Shown: piece after piece, positions 8,429 to 16,446 of the stretch
Layout of the letters: each line of letters begins with the position of its first letter
Numbering within the stretch: the first letter of the stretch is position 1
Source: Occallatibacter riparius
GTDB taxonomy: Bacteria > Acidobacteriota > Terriglobia > Terriglobales > Acidobacteriaceae
Direction: 5' to 3'
Length of the DNA: 64,000 nucleotides
Assembly: GCF_025264625.1 (NCBI RefSeq)
Contig: NZ_CP093313.1
Span: 1,736,001-1,800,000, forward strand
Notes under the pieces: model-generated
Told to the model about the DNA's origin: nothing
Database searches by the model: none
The model's input: only the letters and a program-made list of their open reading frames with translations
Program-made: the position numbers and the translations under genes

Positions 8429-9820
8429 CTACTCTCCCAAAATTTGCTGGCTCGCTGCCTTGAACTCCTGCCAGATAAGGTCCAGCCACGATTCGTGCGC
8501 GGGCTTCATTAAGACGGAACGAAGGCAGGTAATGAGGTTCTTGCCGGAATTCGAATCGAAGGGGACATCCCCGGTCCGGAACCACTGTTGGGGCAATTGT
8601 ACAAGCGCGAGGTGCAGATTGCGTCTGGCACATTCGTCAAAAACGCGCTGGGCGAGGTCGGAGGACTGCTGTAGGGTGTCCGCCTGGACCTTCCAGACGA
8701 CGATGTCTAGCTCCGGCGAACCTGCCGCGAGTGGCTGGAACCATGGATCGGCCCGGAGGCGGCTGTCGAGTTCCAACGCAGCGCGGCGCCCTGCCGCCAG
8801 CCCCTGAGCGAACTCTCCCCCCGCAACATTGGGCAGAAGACGCTGCGTGGCCCAGAGGGCGACGGCAGCCGCTCCGGCACGCGAGCATTCCAGGCTGATC
8901 TCGCCAAGATGCAGGTCCTTTGAGGTGAAGTACGTATAGGGCGAGTCGTGCTTGTAAAAGCGGCCCACGCCAGGATCGCGGAACAGGACGCAGCCGCATC
9001 CATAGGGCTGGAGACCGTGCTTATGCGGGTCCACGACGATGGAGTCAACCTGATCGATAGCGGCAAACGCGCGGCGCGCCGGCTCATCCAGCGAATCCGG
9101 AATCAGCCGGAAGTAGCCGCCGTATGCAGCGTCTACGTGAACACGGAAGCCGTAGCGGTCGCGCAGGGCAAGAATCTCCGGCAGGGGATCGACGGCCCCG
9201 ATCGCAGTTGTACCCAGGGTGGCGACCACGGTCCCAACATCGCCCTTCTTCAACTCGGACTCGAGAGCATCGAGGTCCATTCGGCCGCGGTTGTCGGCTG
9301 GCACCGCCCCAAAATCCAGCTTCAGCACGGCAGAGATGCGGCTATGTGTGTAGTGGGCCTGTTCCGAAGCCAGAATCCGGCGGCCGGGATTGGCTTGGCC
9401 GGCGACCCAGAGAGCCTCGAGATTGGCGATCGTTCCGCTTGAGGTCAGATGTCCCAGAAAGTCCGGGGCCTCCCAGCCGAACATCCGGGCAATATGGGCC
9501 ACGGCTTCGATCTCCATCTCGGAGCTGGCACGGCCCCCATCCCGAGCGTGGTTATTCGGATTGATGACCATGGCCAGCGCGTAAGCGGCTCGCGCGACGG
9601 GGTGGGGCGGCTTGAGCATCTGACCGGCATAGAAAGGGTGGAAATAGGGGTAGTTGTCGCCGAGCCGGACGGCCGTCTCCTCAAGCACCGCGGCGATGGA
9701 ACCGGCCTCGGCGGGAGTAATTTCAGGGGTAGCGGGAAGGTCGGAAAACTGGTTGGCGAGGCGGGCGGCGGCGGCGGCGAGCAGGCCTGGAACCGGGTCC
9801 TTAGCGGGGTCTTGAGGCAT
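8429..9820 (-). CDS. Group II pyridoxal-phosphate-dependent amino-acid decarboxylase family protein
   Basis: A 463-residue fold-type I PLP enzyme. The PLP lysine is in SIVVDPHKHGLQPYGCG, typical of the glutamate/tyrosine/aromatic-amino-acid decarboxylase family. The substrate-pocket region HLTSSGTIANLEALWVAGQ and the cofactor-binding HVDAAYGGYFRL are also visible. The family removes the carboxylate from an amino acid to give an amine; the substrate cannot be read from the sequence. Its position ten bases upstream of the mutarotase-like and galactokinase genes is unexpected for an amino-acid decarboxylase. No signal peptide is seen. Confidence 0.85.
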   Translation of the reverse strand: MPQDPAKDPVPGLLAAAAARLANQFSDLPATPEITPAEAGSIAAVLEETAVRLGDNYPYFHPFYAGQMLKPPHPVARAAYALAMVINPNNHARDGGRASSEMEIEAVAHIARMFGWEAPDFLGHLTSSGTIANLEALWVAGQANPGRRILASEQAHYTHSRISAVLKLDFGAVPADNRGRMDLDALESELKKGDVGTVVATLGTTAIGAVDPLPEILALRDRYGFRVHVDAAYGGYFRLIPDSLDEPARRAFAAIDQVDSIVVDPHKHGLQPYGCGCVLFRDPGVGRFYKHDSPYTYFTSKDLHLGEISLECSRAGAAAVALWATQRLLPNVAGGEFAQGLAAGRRAALELDSRLRADPWFQPLAAGSPELDIVVWKVQADTLQQSSDLAQRVFDECARRNLHLALVQLPQQWFRTGDVPFDSNSGKNLITCLRSVLMKPAHESWLDLIWQEFKAASQQILGE

Positions 9821-9938
9821 GACCCATCATAGCGGGAGGGGGCTTGGCAGGTTACTGATTTGCAGAGGCTTGGCGGAGGCCCGAATCGGGAAAAGGGACT
9901 GATGAACAACAATTTGTGCCTCGATTTCCACGAGGCGA

Positions 9939-9947
9939 TGCTACAAT
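9939..9947 (+). promoter_or_regulatory. Extended -10 promoter candidate for the cold-shock gene
   Basis: TGCTACAAT matches an extended -10 element (TGnTAnAAT). It would place transcription start near 9954 and give a leader of roughly 110 bases before the cold-shock ATG at 10066. Long leaders are typical of cspA-type genes, which use RNA folding for thermal control. No good -35 hexamer is seen at the right distance, as expected for extended -10 promoters. Confidence 0.45.
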
Positions 9948-10065
9948 CTGCTCAGCGTTAGAGTCGAACCGGGCGTGAGCAGTTCCTCGCCCAACCAAGC
10001 AAGATTCTGCCAGTGGTCGCTCCGATTCATCCAGCGCAAATCAATACTCAGGAAACAAGATCAAA

Positions 10066-10266
10066 ATGGAACAAGGTACTGTGAAGTGGTTCAATGACGC
10101 GAAGGGCTTCGGCTTCATCTCGCGTCAGAACGGCGAAGACGTCTTCGTGCACTACTCGGCGATCAACTCCCAGGGCTTCAAGAGCCTGCAGGAAGGCCAA
10201 GCCGTGCAGTTCAATGTGGTGAAGGGGCCCAAGGGTTGGCAGGCAGCGGACGTTCAGCCTCTCTAA
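10066..10266 (+). CDS. Cold-shock protein, CspA family
   Basis: A 66-residue single cold-shock domain. RNP1 is visible as KGFGFIS and RNP2 as DVFVHYSAI, and the protein starts with the usual [13 protein letters not shown] pattern. These small proteins bind single-stranded RNA and DNA and melt RNA structure after cold shift or during growth. The gene is monocistronic, with a long leader and a strong terminator directly after it. The region between it and the divergent decarboxylase (9821-10065) appears to hold only promoters and leader. Confidence 0.95.
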   Translation: MEQGTVKWFNDAKGFGFISRQNGEDVFVHYSAINSQGFKSLQEGQAVQFNVVKGPKGWQAADVQPL

Positions 10267-10302
10267 TCTCTTGGCCGGATTCGGCAGAATCTTAGCAAAC
10301 GG

Positions 10303-10334
10303 AACGGGCTGGGTGAAAACCCAGCCCGTTTTGT
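10303..10334 (+). terminator. Intrinsic terminator after the cold-shock gene
   Basis: A perfect 12-bp stem (AACGGGCTGGGT and its complement) closes a four-base GAAA loop and runs into TTTTGTTTT. It is a textbook rho-independent terminator. Confidence 0.95.
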
Positions 10335-10388
10335 TTTGCCATGACCCACGAGAGTGGCACCGCGTGGCAGATAGAATTCAAATCACTC

Positions 10389-11459
10389 ATGTTTGCTACT
10401 GAATGCTGGCGTCGCTGGATTGTATGCGTGATTGTTGGGATCACCGGTGCGTGCGCCTTTGCCCAAGCTCCGGCGCCGAAAGCGCCCGCCCCCTGGGCCA
10501 TTGAGATTCACGGTGGCGCGGGCGAGGCCGAGTGGCTCAGCATGGACCAGGCGACCGCGGATGCCTACCGGGCCTCTCTGGCACGGGCCCTCGCAGCCGG
10601 ATCAGCCGTGCTCGAAAAGCATGGCACCGCCATGGACGCCGTCCAGGCCGCCGTCGAGGTGCTTGAGGACGACCCGCTGTTCAACGCGGGCCGCGGCTCC
10701 GCGTTTGCCGCCGACGCAACCAACGAAATGGATGCATCCATCATGAACGGAATCGATACGACCGGAGCCGGAGTGGCGGGTGTCCACTTTACGCGGCATC
10801 CCATCCAGCTGGCGCGCGCCGTCATGGAACACACCCAGTACGTGCTCATGGCCGGCCCCGGCGCCGACGCATTTTCAAAGCAACAGGGCCTGGAGCAGGA
10901 GCCGACCAGCTACTTCTTCACCGAGATGCGCTGGAAGGAGTTCGAAGAGGTGATGCGCAAGAGCAACAGACCCGTCCCGGCGAGGCCCGCGGGCGCACCG
11001 CCGCCGCCGGCCCAAAGCTCAAAGTTGGCGCCCGGCATCTTCTCCCACCTCTTCGGAACCGTAGGCGCGGTGGCGCGCGATTCCTCGGGCCACCTCGCGG
11101 CCGCCACATCCACCGGCGGCATGCAGGGCAAGTTGCCAGGCCGCATCGGCGACTCGCCCATTCTCGGCGCCGGGACCTATGCCGATGACAAAGGCTGCGC
11201 GGTTTCCGGCACCGGCGTGGGCGAGTACTTCATTCGCTTGTCACTCGCGCACCAGGTGGGCGAGCTATGCCGCAAAGGCGAAGCGCCGCAGCACGCGGCC
11301 GACCAGCTCATCCACACCGATCTCCCCGCGCTCCCGGGCGGGGAAGGCGGCGTGATCGTGCTGGGCCGCACGGGCATGCCGGTGTGGAGCAACAACACAT
11401 TGGGCATGTTCCATGCGCGACAGATTCAGGGCGGCCAGCCCGAGGTGTGGGTGAAGTAG
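10389..11459 (+). CDS. Secreted isoaspartyl peptidase / L-asparaginase (Ntn hydrolase, IaaA-like)
   Basis: A 356-residue precursor. Residues about 1-26 form a signal peptide ending in TGACAFAQ. The mature part opens with AIEIHGGAG, the conserved start of plant-type asparaginases. The autocleavage and nucleophile site is Thr224 in HLFGTVGAVARD, followed by AAATSTGG. The precursor cleaves itself into two subunits and hydrolyses isoaspartyl peptides and asparagine. The ATG at 10389 is chosen because it starts the signal peptide; an in-frame ATG at 10341 would add 16 polar residues. The secreted form suggests periplasmic nitrogen scavenging. Confidence 0.9.
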   Translation: MFATECWRRWIVCVIVGITGACAFAQAPAPKAPAPWAIEIHGGAGEAEWLSMDQATADAYRASLARALAAGSAVLEKHGTAMDAVQAAVEVLEDDPLFNAGRGSAFAADATNEMDASIMNGIDTTGAGVAGVHFTRHPIQLARAVMEHTQYVLMAGPGADAFSKQQGLEQEPTSYFFTEMRWKEFEEVMRKSNRPVPARPAGAPPPPAQSSKLAPGIFSHLFGTVGAVARDSSGHLAAATSTGGMQGKLPGRIGDSPILGAGTYADDKGCAVSGTGVGEYFIRLSLAHQVGELCRKGEAPQHAADQLIHTDLPALPGGEGGVIVLGRTGMPVWSNNTLGMFHARQIQGGQPEVWVK

Positions 11460-11460
11460 G

Positions 11461-11563
11461 CACCTCCGGTGCGGCCACTGCGGCCCTGGCGCCATTCTCG
11501 GCTCGGTGGGCTTTGTGGTTTCCCACCCTGTCGATGGAAAGAAGCCGATAGGATGGGGCACCG
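11461..11563. repeat. Dispersed intergenic repeat with a hairpin
   Basis: Bases 11461-11500 match 25868-25907 at 31 of 40 ungapped positions, including a shared GCCATTCTCG end. Both copies are intergenic. In this copy the repeat is followed by an imperfect hairpin, CCCACCCTGTCG pairing with CGATAGGATGGGG around 11522-11557. Such elements are probably small non-autonomous repeats of this lineage. It separates the convergent asparaginase and YceI genes and might also act as a transcription barrier. Confidence 0.5.
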
Positions 11564-11574
11564 ACAGAACCCTT

Positions 11575-12150
11575 CTAGCTCGCCGGCGAAAGCGTTCCCG
11601 CCAGGTCGAGATCGATGTGCACTTCCTTCGCGACCTTCAGGATCATGATGCTCGGATCCTTCAGTCCCCACTTCACGTAGGGCACGATAAAGCTGCCCTT
11701 GGCGGTCACGTTCGTGCCGTCGATGTGCACCTGCATAGGCACCGTAAGATCGTGCGGCGTGCCATGTAGCGTAAAGGTGCCCGACACCTGGATGTTCGAA
11801 TCGCCGCTTGGCGCGATCGTGCCCTGGTAAGACTTCGGCTCGAAAGTGACGTCAGCATAGTGCTCAACGTCCAGAACATCGGAGTGCATCTTCTTGTCAC
11901 GGCTCTTGTCGTTACTATCGCCGCTCGAAGCGGAGACCACGATCGAGCCGGACATCGAAGGCACGCTACGGTCGAACTGGATGCTTCCCTTGCTCACGTG
12001 GAATGTGCCGTGCACTTCGTGACCTGTGCCGACAAGGCCGAAGTTCACCTTGCTGGCGTCAGGGCTTACGGTCATGGTCTGCTTTTGTGCATAGGCGAGA
12101 GCTGCGAATGAAAGCAGAAGAGTGATGCAGAACTTGCCGAACAACTTCAT
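11575..12150 (-). CDS. YceI-family periplasmic polyisoprenoid-binding protein
   Basis: A 191-residue protein with a signal peptide (about residues 1-21, ending AALAYAQ). The YceI lipocalin-like barrel is recognisable from HEVHGTFHVSKGSIQFD and the family segment KMHSDVLDVEHYADVTFEP. Members bind long isoprenoid chains or quinones in a hydrophobic tunnel. The ATG overlaps the stop of the upstream cytochrome fusion by four bases (ATGA), so it is the last gene of the seven-gene operon starting at 18579. A polyprenyl synthase at the operon head and an isoprenoid binder at its tail suggest a shared lipid ligand; that link is inference. Confidence 0.85.
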   Translation of the reverse strand: MKLFGKFCITLLLSFAALAYAQKQTMTVSPDASKVNFGLVGTGHEVHGTFHVSKGSIQFDRSVPSMSGSIVVSASSGDSNDKSRDKKMHSDVLDVEHYADVTFEPKSYQGTIAPSGDSNIQVSGTFTLHGTPHDLTVPMQVHIDGTNVTAKGSFIVPYVKWGLKDPSIMILKVAKEVHIDLDLAGTLSPAS

Positions 12151-14042
12151 TGCTTCGTCTCCTGTGAAATAAGTGGTGCAGTCGATGTACGTGCCTGCAT
12201 GAACCAGAGGCTCACGGACGCGATTTGCTGATCGCTGAGATATTCGTGACCAGGCATGTCTGTTGCGCGAATCCCGAATCGAGCGATGCGGGCGAAATGT
12301 GCCTGCCGCGCGCCGGCATCGGCGTCACGCACATAGCGAAGTGGGCCGCTACGCAGATCCAACGGAGGCGTGGTGAAACTTGCGCCCCACTTGCGCCGCG
12401 TCACGCCGTTTGGATCGTGGCAGGTAGCGCAGAAGACGTGATACACCTGCGCGCCTTCCGCAGCGCTTGCACGGTGCATGGCTGCATCAGAAGGACTCCA
12501 TGCGTCTTGCTCCGCTGCGTGCTGCTGCAGGTCGCCGCTATGCAGGGAGGCGAGATACGCGACAAGATCATCGCCGCGCTCATCGTCGAATAGGAATCCG
12601 TATGACGGCATTATCGAACGTCCGCTGATTTCGGCCGGAGTGATGAGGTGAACCTTCAGCCATAGCGGCGAGCGGCGCGCGCCCACCTCCGCGAGATCGG
12701 GCCCCTGGCGGCGGTTCCCGATCAGAGGGGGTTTCTCGAGATGAATCTGCTCAAGGCTCTCCGTCGGTCCCCACATCAACACGTCGGCAGTATTCGGGCG
12801 AACGTAATGCGAGTGACAGTGAATGCAGCCCTCCGAGATGTAAACCTCGCGGCCGCGTTCAGCCTGCGATAACTCTGGAGCGGCATGCCGCCGGTCTGCT
12901 GCGCTTAGAACAAGCGCGGCGAGCCCCGCGCCTCCGAGGGCGATCACTTCCTTCCCTCGTTCGCGGAAAAGATAAAAGAGCGCAGGCCCCAGAACGACCA
13001 CTCCGGCAGCGGCTACGAACGCGAGCGGCACGTGACCCAGGTTCTGTCCCATGCCGATGCCGAGCGCCGACCCGATCCATCCTGCAACCGCGTAGATGAG
13101 TCCCGCCTGGCGGCCACGCTGTACCGGCGATATCGCGCTAGTCAGGAACGACGGATACGCCACCAGTGCGACAGAGTAAAGCGACACTCCCGCCGGATAG
13201 AACAGCGAGGCCTGCAGTGCGTGTGCGGGATTCATCAGAAGAATGCAAGCAATTGCCAGCACAACGAACGCGCCCGCAAGTACGAATCCAAAACCTTTGC
13301 GCGTAAGTAGAAGTGCCGCCAGCAGAGCCACTCCAAGGTGGATGACAGCGTTCGTCCAGAGATGAGCCGCCCCCATCCAGGTTCCAGCCTTGAGCGCAGG
13401 CGCGTGCTGAATGATGTAGAACGCCGCGGAGTCAAGCCATACCAGCGCTGCAAAGCCGGCCAGCACCCGAGCGAAGCTGGTCCTCGGCAGCGTCACTGCC
13501 CGCTCAGGCGCTGGGACTGGATCGCCGGCAACCCATAGTCCGATGGCACAGAGAATTGCAGCAACAATCGCCTGGCGTTCCGGCGTGGCGGCGAACAGCC
13601 ATGGCACGTTGCACGCGAAGTAGCCCAGGCCAGTGCCGAGCCCAACTTTCAGCAGCGCGTGTTCGGTGCCGGTCCAGTCGCGCAGATGGGTGACCAGCGT
13701 AACCGTGAGCAGTCCCACCCCAACTCCGATGAGGAAGGCAATGCACGCAGCCGCCGCGGTATTCAGGGCCAGCAGAGATAACAAGGCCGCCGCGCCGCAC
13801 AATGCGAATCCAGCGCGCACCCCGGTTGCATGGACAGCGAAAAGCACCAGGCCGGGAGCAAGCAGGCTTGCAAGCACGCCTCCTACCGCCATTGCCGCCA
13901 AAACGATCTTGACGCCTACGCCGGCCACTCCAAGTTCCGCGAGTCGGGCCAGGAATGCGAACTGCGCGAAGATCAGGAAATAGACATAGGTGATCGCGAT
14001 CAGCGTAACGCCGCGCCACCCGTCCATTGCCCTAGTACGCAT
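12147..14042 (-). CDS. Fusion of an MFS-like membrane domain with two c-type cytochrome domains (CcoO-like and CcoP-like)
   Basis: A 631-residue protein. Residues about 1-385 form ten to twelve hydrophobic helices with an MFS-like pattern. A first cytochrome domain follows, with the haem motif C406-IHC-H410 in EGCIHCHSHYVRP and a likely axial Met in RSIMPSYGF. This layout and the NRRQGPDLAEVGARRS stretch match the FixO/CcoO subunit of cbb3 oxidases. A second haem motif C538-ATC-H542 with a later DMPGHEYLS resembles CcoP-type domains. The haem domains should face the periplasm. In ordinary cbb3 oxidases CcoO has one membrane helix, so a multi-helix transporter-like domain in its place is odd. 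It overlaps both neighbours. Confidence 0.8.
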   Translation of the reverse strand: MRTRAMDGWRGVTLIAITYVYFLIFAQFAFLARLAELGVAGVGVKIVLAAMAVGGVLASLLAPGLVLFAVHATGVRAGFALCGAAALLSLLALNTAAAACIAFLIGVGVGLLTVTLVTHLRDWTGTEHALLKVGLGTGLGYFACNVPWLFAATPERQAIVAAILCAIGLWVAGDPVPAPERAVTLPRTSFARVLAGFAALVWLDSAAFYIIQHAPALKAGTWMGAAHLWTNAVIHLGVALLAALLLTRKGFGFVLAGAFVVLAIACILLMNPAHALQASLFYPAGVSLYSVALVAYPSFLTSAISPVQRGRQAGLIYAVAGWIGSALGIGMGQNLGHVPLAFVAAAGVVVLGPALFYLFRERGKEVIALGGAGLAALVLSAADRRHAAPELSQAERGREVYISEGCIHCHSHYVRPNTADVLMWGPTESLEQIHLEKPPLIGNRRQGPDLAEVGARRSPLWLKVHLITPAEISGRSIMPSYGFLFDDERGDDLVAYLASLHSGDLQQHAAEQDAWSPSDAAMHRASAAEGAQVYHVFCATCHDPNGVTRRKWGASFTTPPLDLRSGPLRYVRDADAGARQAHFARIARFGIRATDMPGHEYLSDQQIASVSLWFMQARTSTAPLISQETKQ

Positions 14043-14439
14043 TCGCGATCCAGTTCCTCTTCAGGCCCACGCCCTGCACCAGCACACAGAAGCCATCGAA
14101 TGCGGCGACGCTGATCCATGCGGGGTCAAGCGCACCCACCAGCACCGACTTGGCAACATAGATGGCCACCGCAGCGCGCGAAAACGCCGTAAGCAGCCAG
14201 ACCACCTCGAGACGTTCCGGCTGCAGGCGACATGCGACAACATACGCGCCGTAAAGTCCGGAGAGCCCAACGGCCAGCACGAACGCGCCGATGTACGAAA
14301 CGTACGGAGTGGCATCCTCCACCGCGCGTACGCCCATCAACTGCAGCGTGAACAGCGGAGCCACGTAGAGCAGCGCGCCGGTGAGCGTGTCGCTGGCTCC
14401 GGTGAGCCATTGATATCCCAGCAGAACAGAGCGGTTCAT
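14032..14439 (-). CDS. Small four-helix membrane protein
   Basis: A 135-residue hydrophobic protein with about four membrane segments (near residues 10-35, 47-70, 80-102 and 108-128), starting MNRSVLLGYQWLTGASDTL. No metal-binding motif or known family is recognised with confidence. Its ATG overlaps the stop of the CcoN-like gene (ATGA), and its end overlaps the start of the cytochrome fusion by 11 bases. It is therefore translationally embedded between the two haem proteins and may be a small subunit or assembly factor of the same complex. Confidence 0.7.
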   Translation of the reverse strand: MNRSVLLGYQWLTGASDTLTGALLYVAPLFTLQLMGVRAVEDATPYVSYIGAFVLAVGLSGLYGAYVVACRLQPERLEVVWLLTAFSRAAVAIYVAKSVLVGALDPAWISVAAFDGFCVLVQGVGLKRNWIANAY

Positions 14440-15761
14440 GCCACTTTCACTCCTTGCTCCTGCATAACTGGCTGCGTGGCGAGTGCGGGACCGCGAGAAG
14501 CCGCTGCGAGCCACTCGATAGAAGCTGCCAGCATCATCAAGCCGGTGATCAATCGAACAATGTACAGCGTATTGCGGTAGGGACCCGGCACAATGGTGAA
14601 GGCCGGATCGCGCGCTTCCATCCAGCCCGCGACGCCCATCACTACGACGTACGCAAATACACCCCAGTTCCACAAATGGAAGGACCACGCGCGATTCAGG
14701 ATCCAGGCATCGCGTTCGCCCAGCAACTCCACCATCATGAAGATCAGCAGAGCGCTCAAGAATCCCGCGACAGCCGCGAGGGAGTGCCCTACCAGCGCGT
14801 CTGTGAACTTTGCCCGATCCAGCACGCCAGGCAGAAACAGCACCCAGCCGCTGACCACCAGGCCGCCCCACCACCACAACATGGAAGTACGCCAGCGGCG
14901 CGTCTCCGAATTCCATGCGAAGGCACGATAGTAGGCCGGCATCACCGGCAGCCATGCCACGATGCTGCCCAGCGCGATCCATTGTGCGGGGTTGTGATGG
15001 CTGATGTCAGCGCGCGAGAGCGTCCCGCACAGCACCCCTTCCGCCGCAAGCAACAACCAGGACCACGCGATGACCCGGCCCCGGCCTGCGGTACGCCGCG
15101 CGATTCCGAGCGGCAGCACCAGCAGGATCAGAACAATGCCGAGCGACGATTCGAGCTGGCTCTCCCCGGTAGGTCCGCCGGTATCAGGATTGATGGGCGG
15201 ATAGATACCCGGGCTGGATGCGATGTAAATAGCGAACGGCACCGCAAGCAGGATCAGCAGGCCTACAACCTTAGCGATGCGAGCGCCGCGCGTCGATCCG
15301 CTATCTCGCTCGCCGCGTATAAACGCGATCGCCAGCACGATCCACAATGCCAGCATCGCAAGCGGAAAGAACACGCCGGCGTAGCCCTGCCAGTCGAGAA
15401 ACAGCTTGCCGCTCGAGTGGCCCTGCAGCCATGAAATCGATCCGATTACCAGCGCGCTCGACCACAGCCAGAGCACGGGCCGGCACCACGCAGCAACGGA
15501 ACCGCGCTCCGCGCCGTAGACGCGAAAGAGGAAGGCCAACATTGGCAGGCTGCACCAGCCGTAAAGCGCGGTGTTCATGTGCACCATCATCCAGCGGCCA
15601 TAGGTCCACTCGCCCAGCCACGCGTTCAGCGCGGGAAGCAGCAGCAGAATCGCAATCATCACGCCGATCGCATTGCCGAAGACCAGCCACGCCAGCGCAT
15701 GCCAGACAGCGCCGGCAACTGGGGCTGCCGCGTGATCACGAGAGGACAGGCTGAGGCTCAT
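14436..15761 (-). CDS. Divergent haem-copper-oxidase-like subunit I (CcoN-like), catalytic site incomplete
   Basis: A 441-residue polytopic protein. By eye it aligns with CcoN of cbb3 oxidases. H61 in GRWMMVHMNTALYGW matches the helix-II low-spin haem ligand. H255-H256 in ISHHNPAQW match the CuB His pair. H326 in DALVGHSLAA matches the first His of the GHVH motif in helix X, and FHLWNWGVFAYVVVMGVAGW matches the CcoN WHFW region. I find no counterpart of the third CuB His in helix VI, of the cross-linked Tyr, or of the second His of GHVH (Leu here). It may transfer electrons without reducing oxygen. The alignment was made without software. Confidence 0.7.
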   Translation of the reverse strand: MSLSLSSRDHAAAPVAGAVWHALAWLVFGNAIGVMIAILLLLPALNAWLGEWTYGRWMMVHMNTALYGWCSLPMLAFLFRVYGAERGSVAAWCRPVLWLWSSALVIGSISWLQGHSSGKLFLDWQGYAGVFFPLAMLALWIVLAIAFIRGERDSGSTRGARIAKVVGLLILLAVPFAIYIASSPGIYPPINPDTGGPTGESQLESSLGIVLILLVLPLGIARRTAGRGRVIAWSWLLLAAEGVLCGTLSRADISHHNPAQWIALGSIVAWLPVMPAYYRAFAWNSETRRWRTSMLWWWGGLVVSGWVLFLPGVLDRAKFTDALVGHSLAAVAGFLSALLIFMMVELLGERDAWILNRAWSFHLWNWGVFAYVVVMGVAGWMEARDPAFTIVPGPYRNTLYIVRLITGLMMLAASIEWLAAASRGPALATQPVMQEQGVKVA

Positions 15762-16446
15762 GAATCCTCCCGTCGTGCATGGTGACCACGCGATCGCATG
15801 CGCGGGCCAGCGCGAGATCGTGCGTTGCCATCAGCAGCGTGACGCCCTCGCTGCGCGCAAGATCCAGCAGCAGATCGAAAACAGTCGCGGTCGTCCGCTC
15901 GTCGAGTGAACCCGTCGGCTCATCTGCGAGCAGAATCCGCGGTCGGTTCATCAACGCACGACACAGCGCGGTGCGCTGCCGCTCGCCGCCGGAGAGCTTC
16001 TGAATACGCTGGGTAAGTCGATGTTGCAGGCCCGTGCGTTCCGCTAGGTGCATCAAGCGTTCCCGCGCGGCCCGTCGGTCGACGCCCGCGGCCTGCGCTG
16101 GCAACAGACAGTTCTCTTCAAGTGTGAGATCGGGAATGAGGTTGTGCAGTTGAAATACGAATCCAACCTCGTGCCGCAGAAACTGCACCATGTCGCGGCG
16201 GCGATTCAGCTCTACCCCATTCACAACAACGCGCCCGCGATCCGGCTCGTCGAGCCCGCCAACGAGATGCAGCAGCGTGCTCTTGCCGCAGCCGGAAGGG
16301 CCGCAGAGCGCCACGGCCTGGCCTTGGCAAGCCTCGAAGTTGACGCCTCTGAGCACTGTGATCGCACCATCGTCGTAGCTCTTCCACACGTCTTCAGCGC
16401 GAATCACAATGCGCGTTCCAGCGGTTCTGTCAGCGATCGTGCTCAT
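15736..16446 (-). CDS. ABC transporter ATP-binding protein (LolD/MacB type)
   Basis: A 236-residue ATPase. Walker A is CGPSGCGKSTLLHLVGGLDE, the signature is LSGGERQRTALCRALMNRP and Walker B with its Glu is ILLADEPTGSLDE. The length and motif details fit the LolD/MacB/FtsE group that pairs with FtsX-type permeases, which do mechanical work on lipoproteins or periplasmic partners rather than pumping small solutes. The ATG at 16446 overlaps the permease stop by four bases. A longer upstream extension of this frame lies within the permease gene and is not coding. Its end overlaps the CcoN-like start by 26 bases. Confidence 0.9.
   Translation of the reverse strand: MSTIADRTAGTRIVIRAEDVWKSYDDGAITVLRGVNFEACQGQAVALCGPSGCGKSTLLHLVGGLDEPDRGRVVVNGVELNRRRDMVQFLRHEVGFVFQLHNLIPDLTLEENCLLPAQAAGVDRRAARERLMHLAERTGLQHRLTQRIQKLSGGERQRTALCRALMNRPRILLADEPTGSLDERTTATVFDLLLDLARSEGVTLLMATHDLALARACDRVVTMHDGRIHEPQPVLS

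Noticed and set aside
9955..9985. tRNA-like GAGTCGAACC stretch upstream of the cold-shock gene
   Set aside because: It resembles a T-arm core, but no acceptor, D or anticodon stems can be drawn around it.
14454..15434. Plus-strand open frame of 326 codons
   Set aside because: Antisense to the CcoN-like gene, with a composition rich in Gln, Arg and His and no domain.
14436..15761. Annotation as an ordinary cbb3 cytochrome oxidase subunit I
   Set aside because: Several ligands needed for the oxygen-reducing site were not found, so a plain oxidase label would overstate the evidence.
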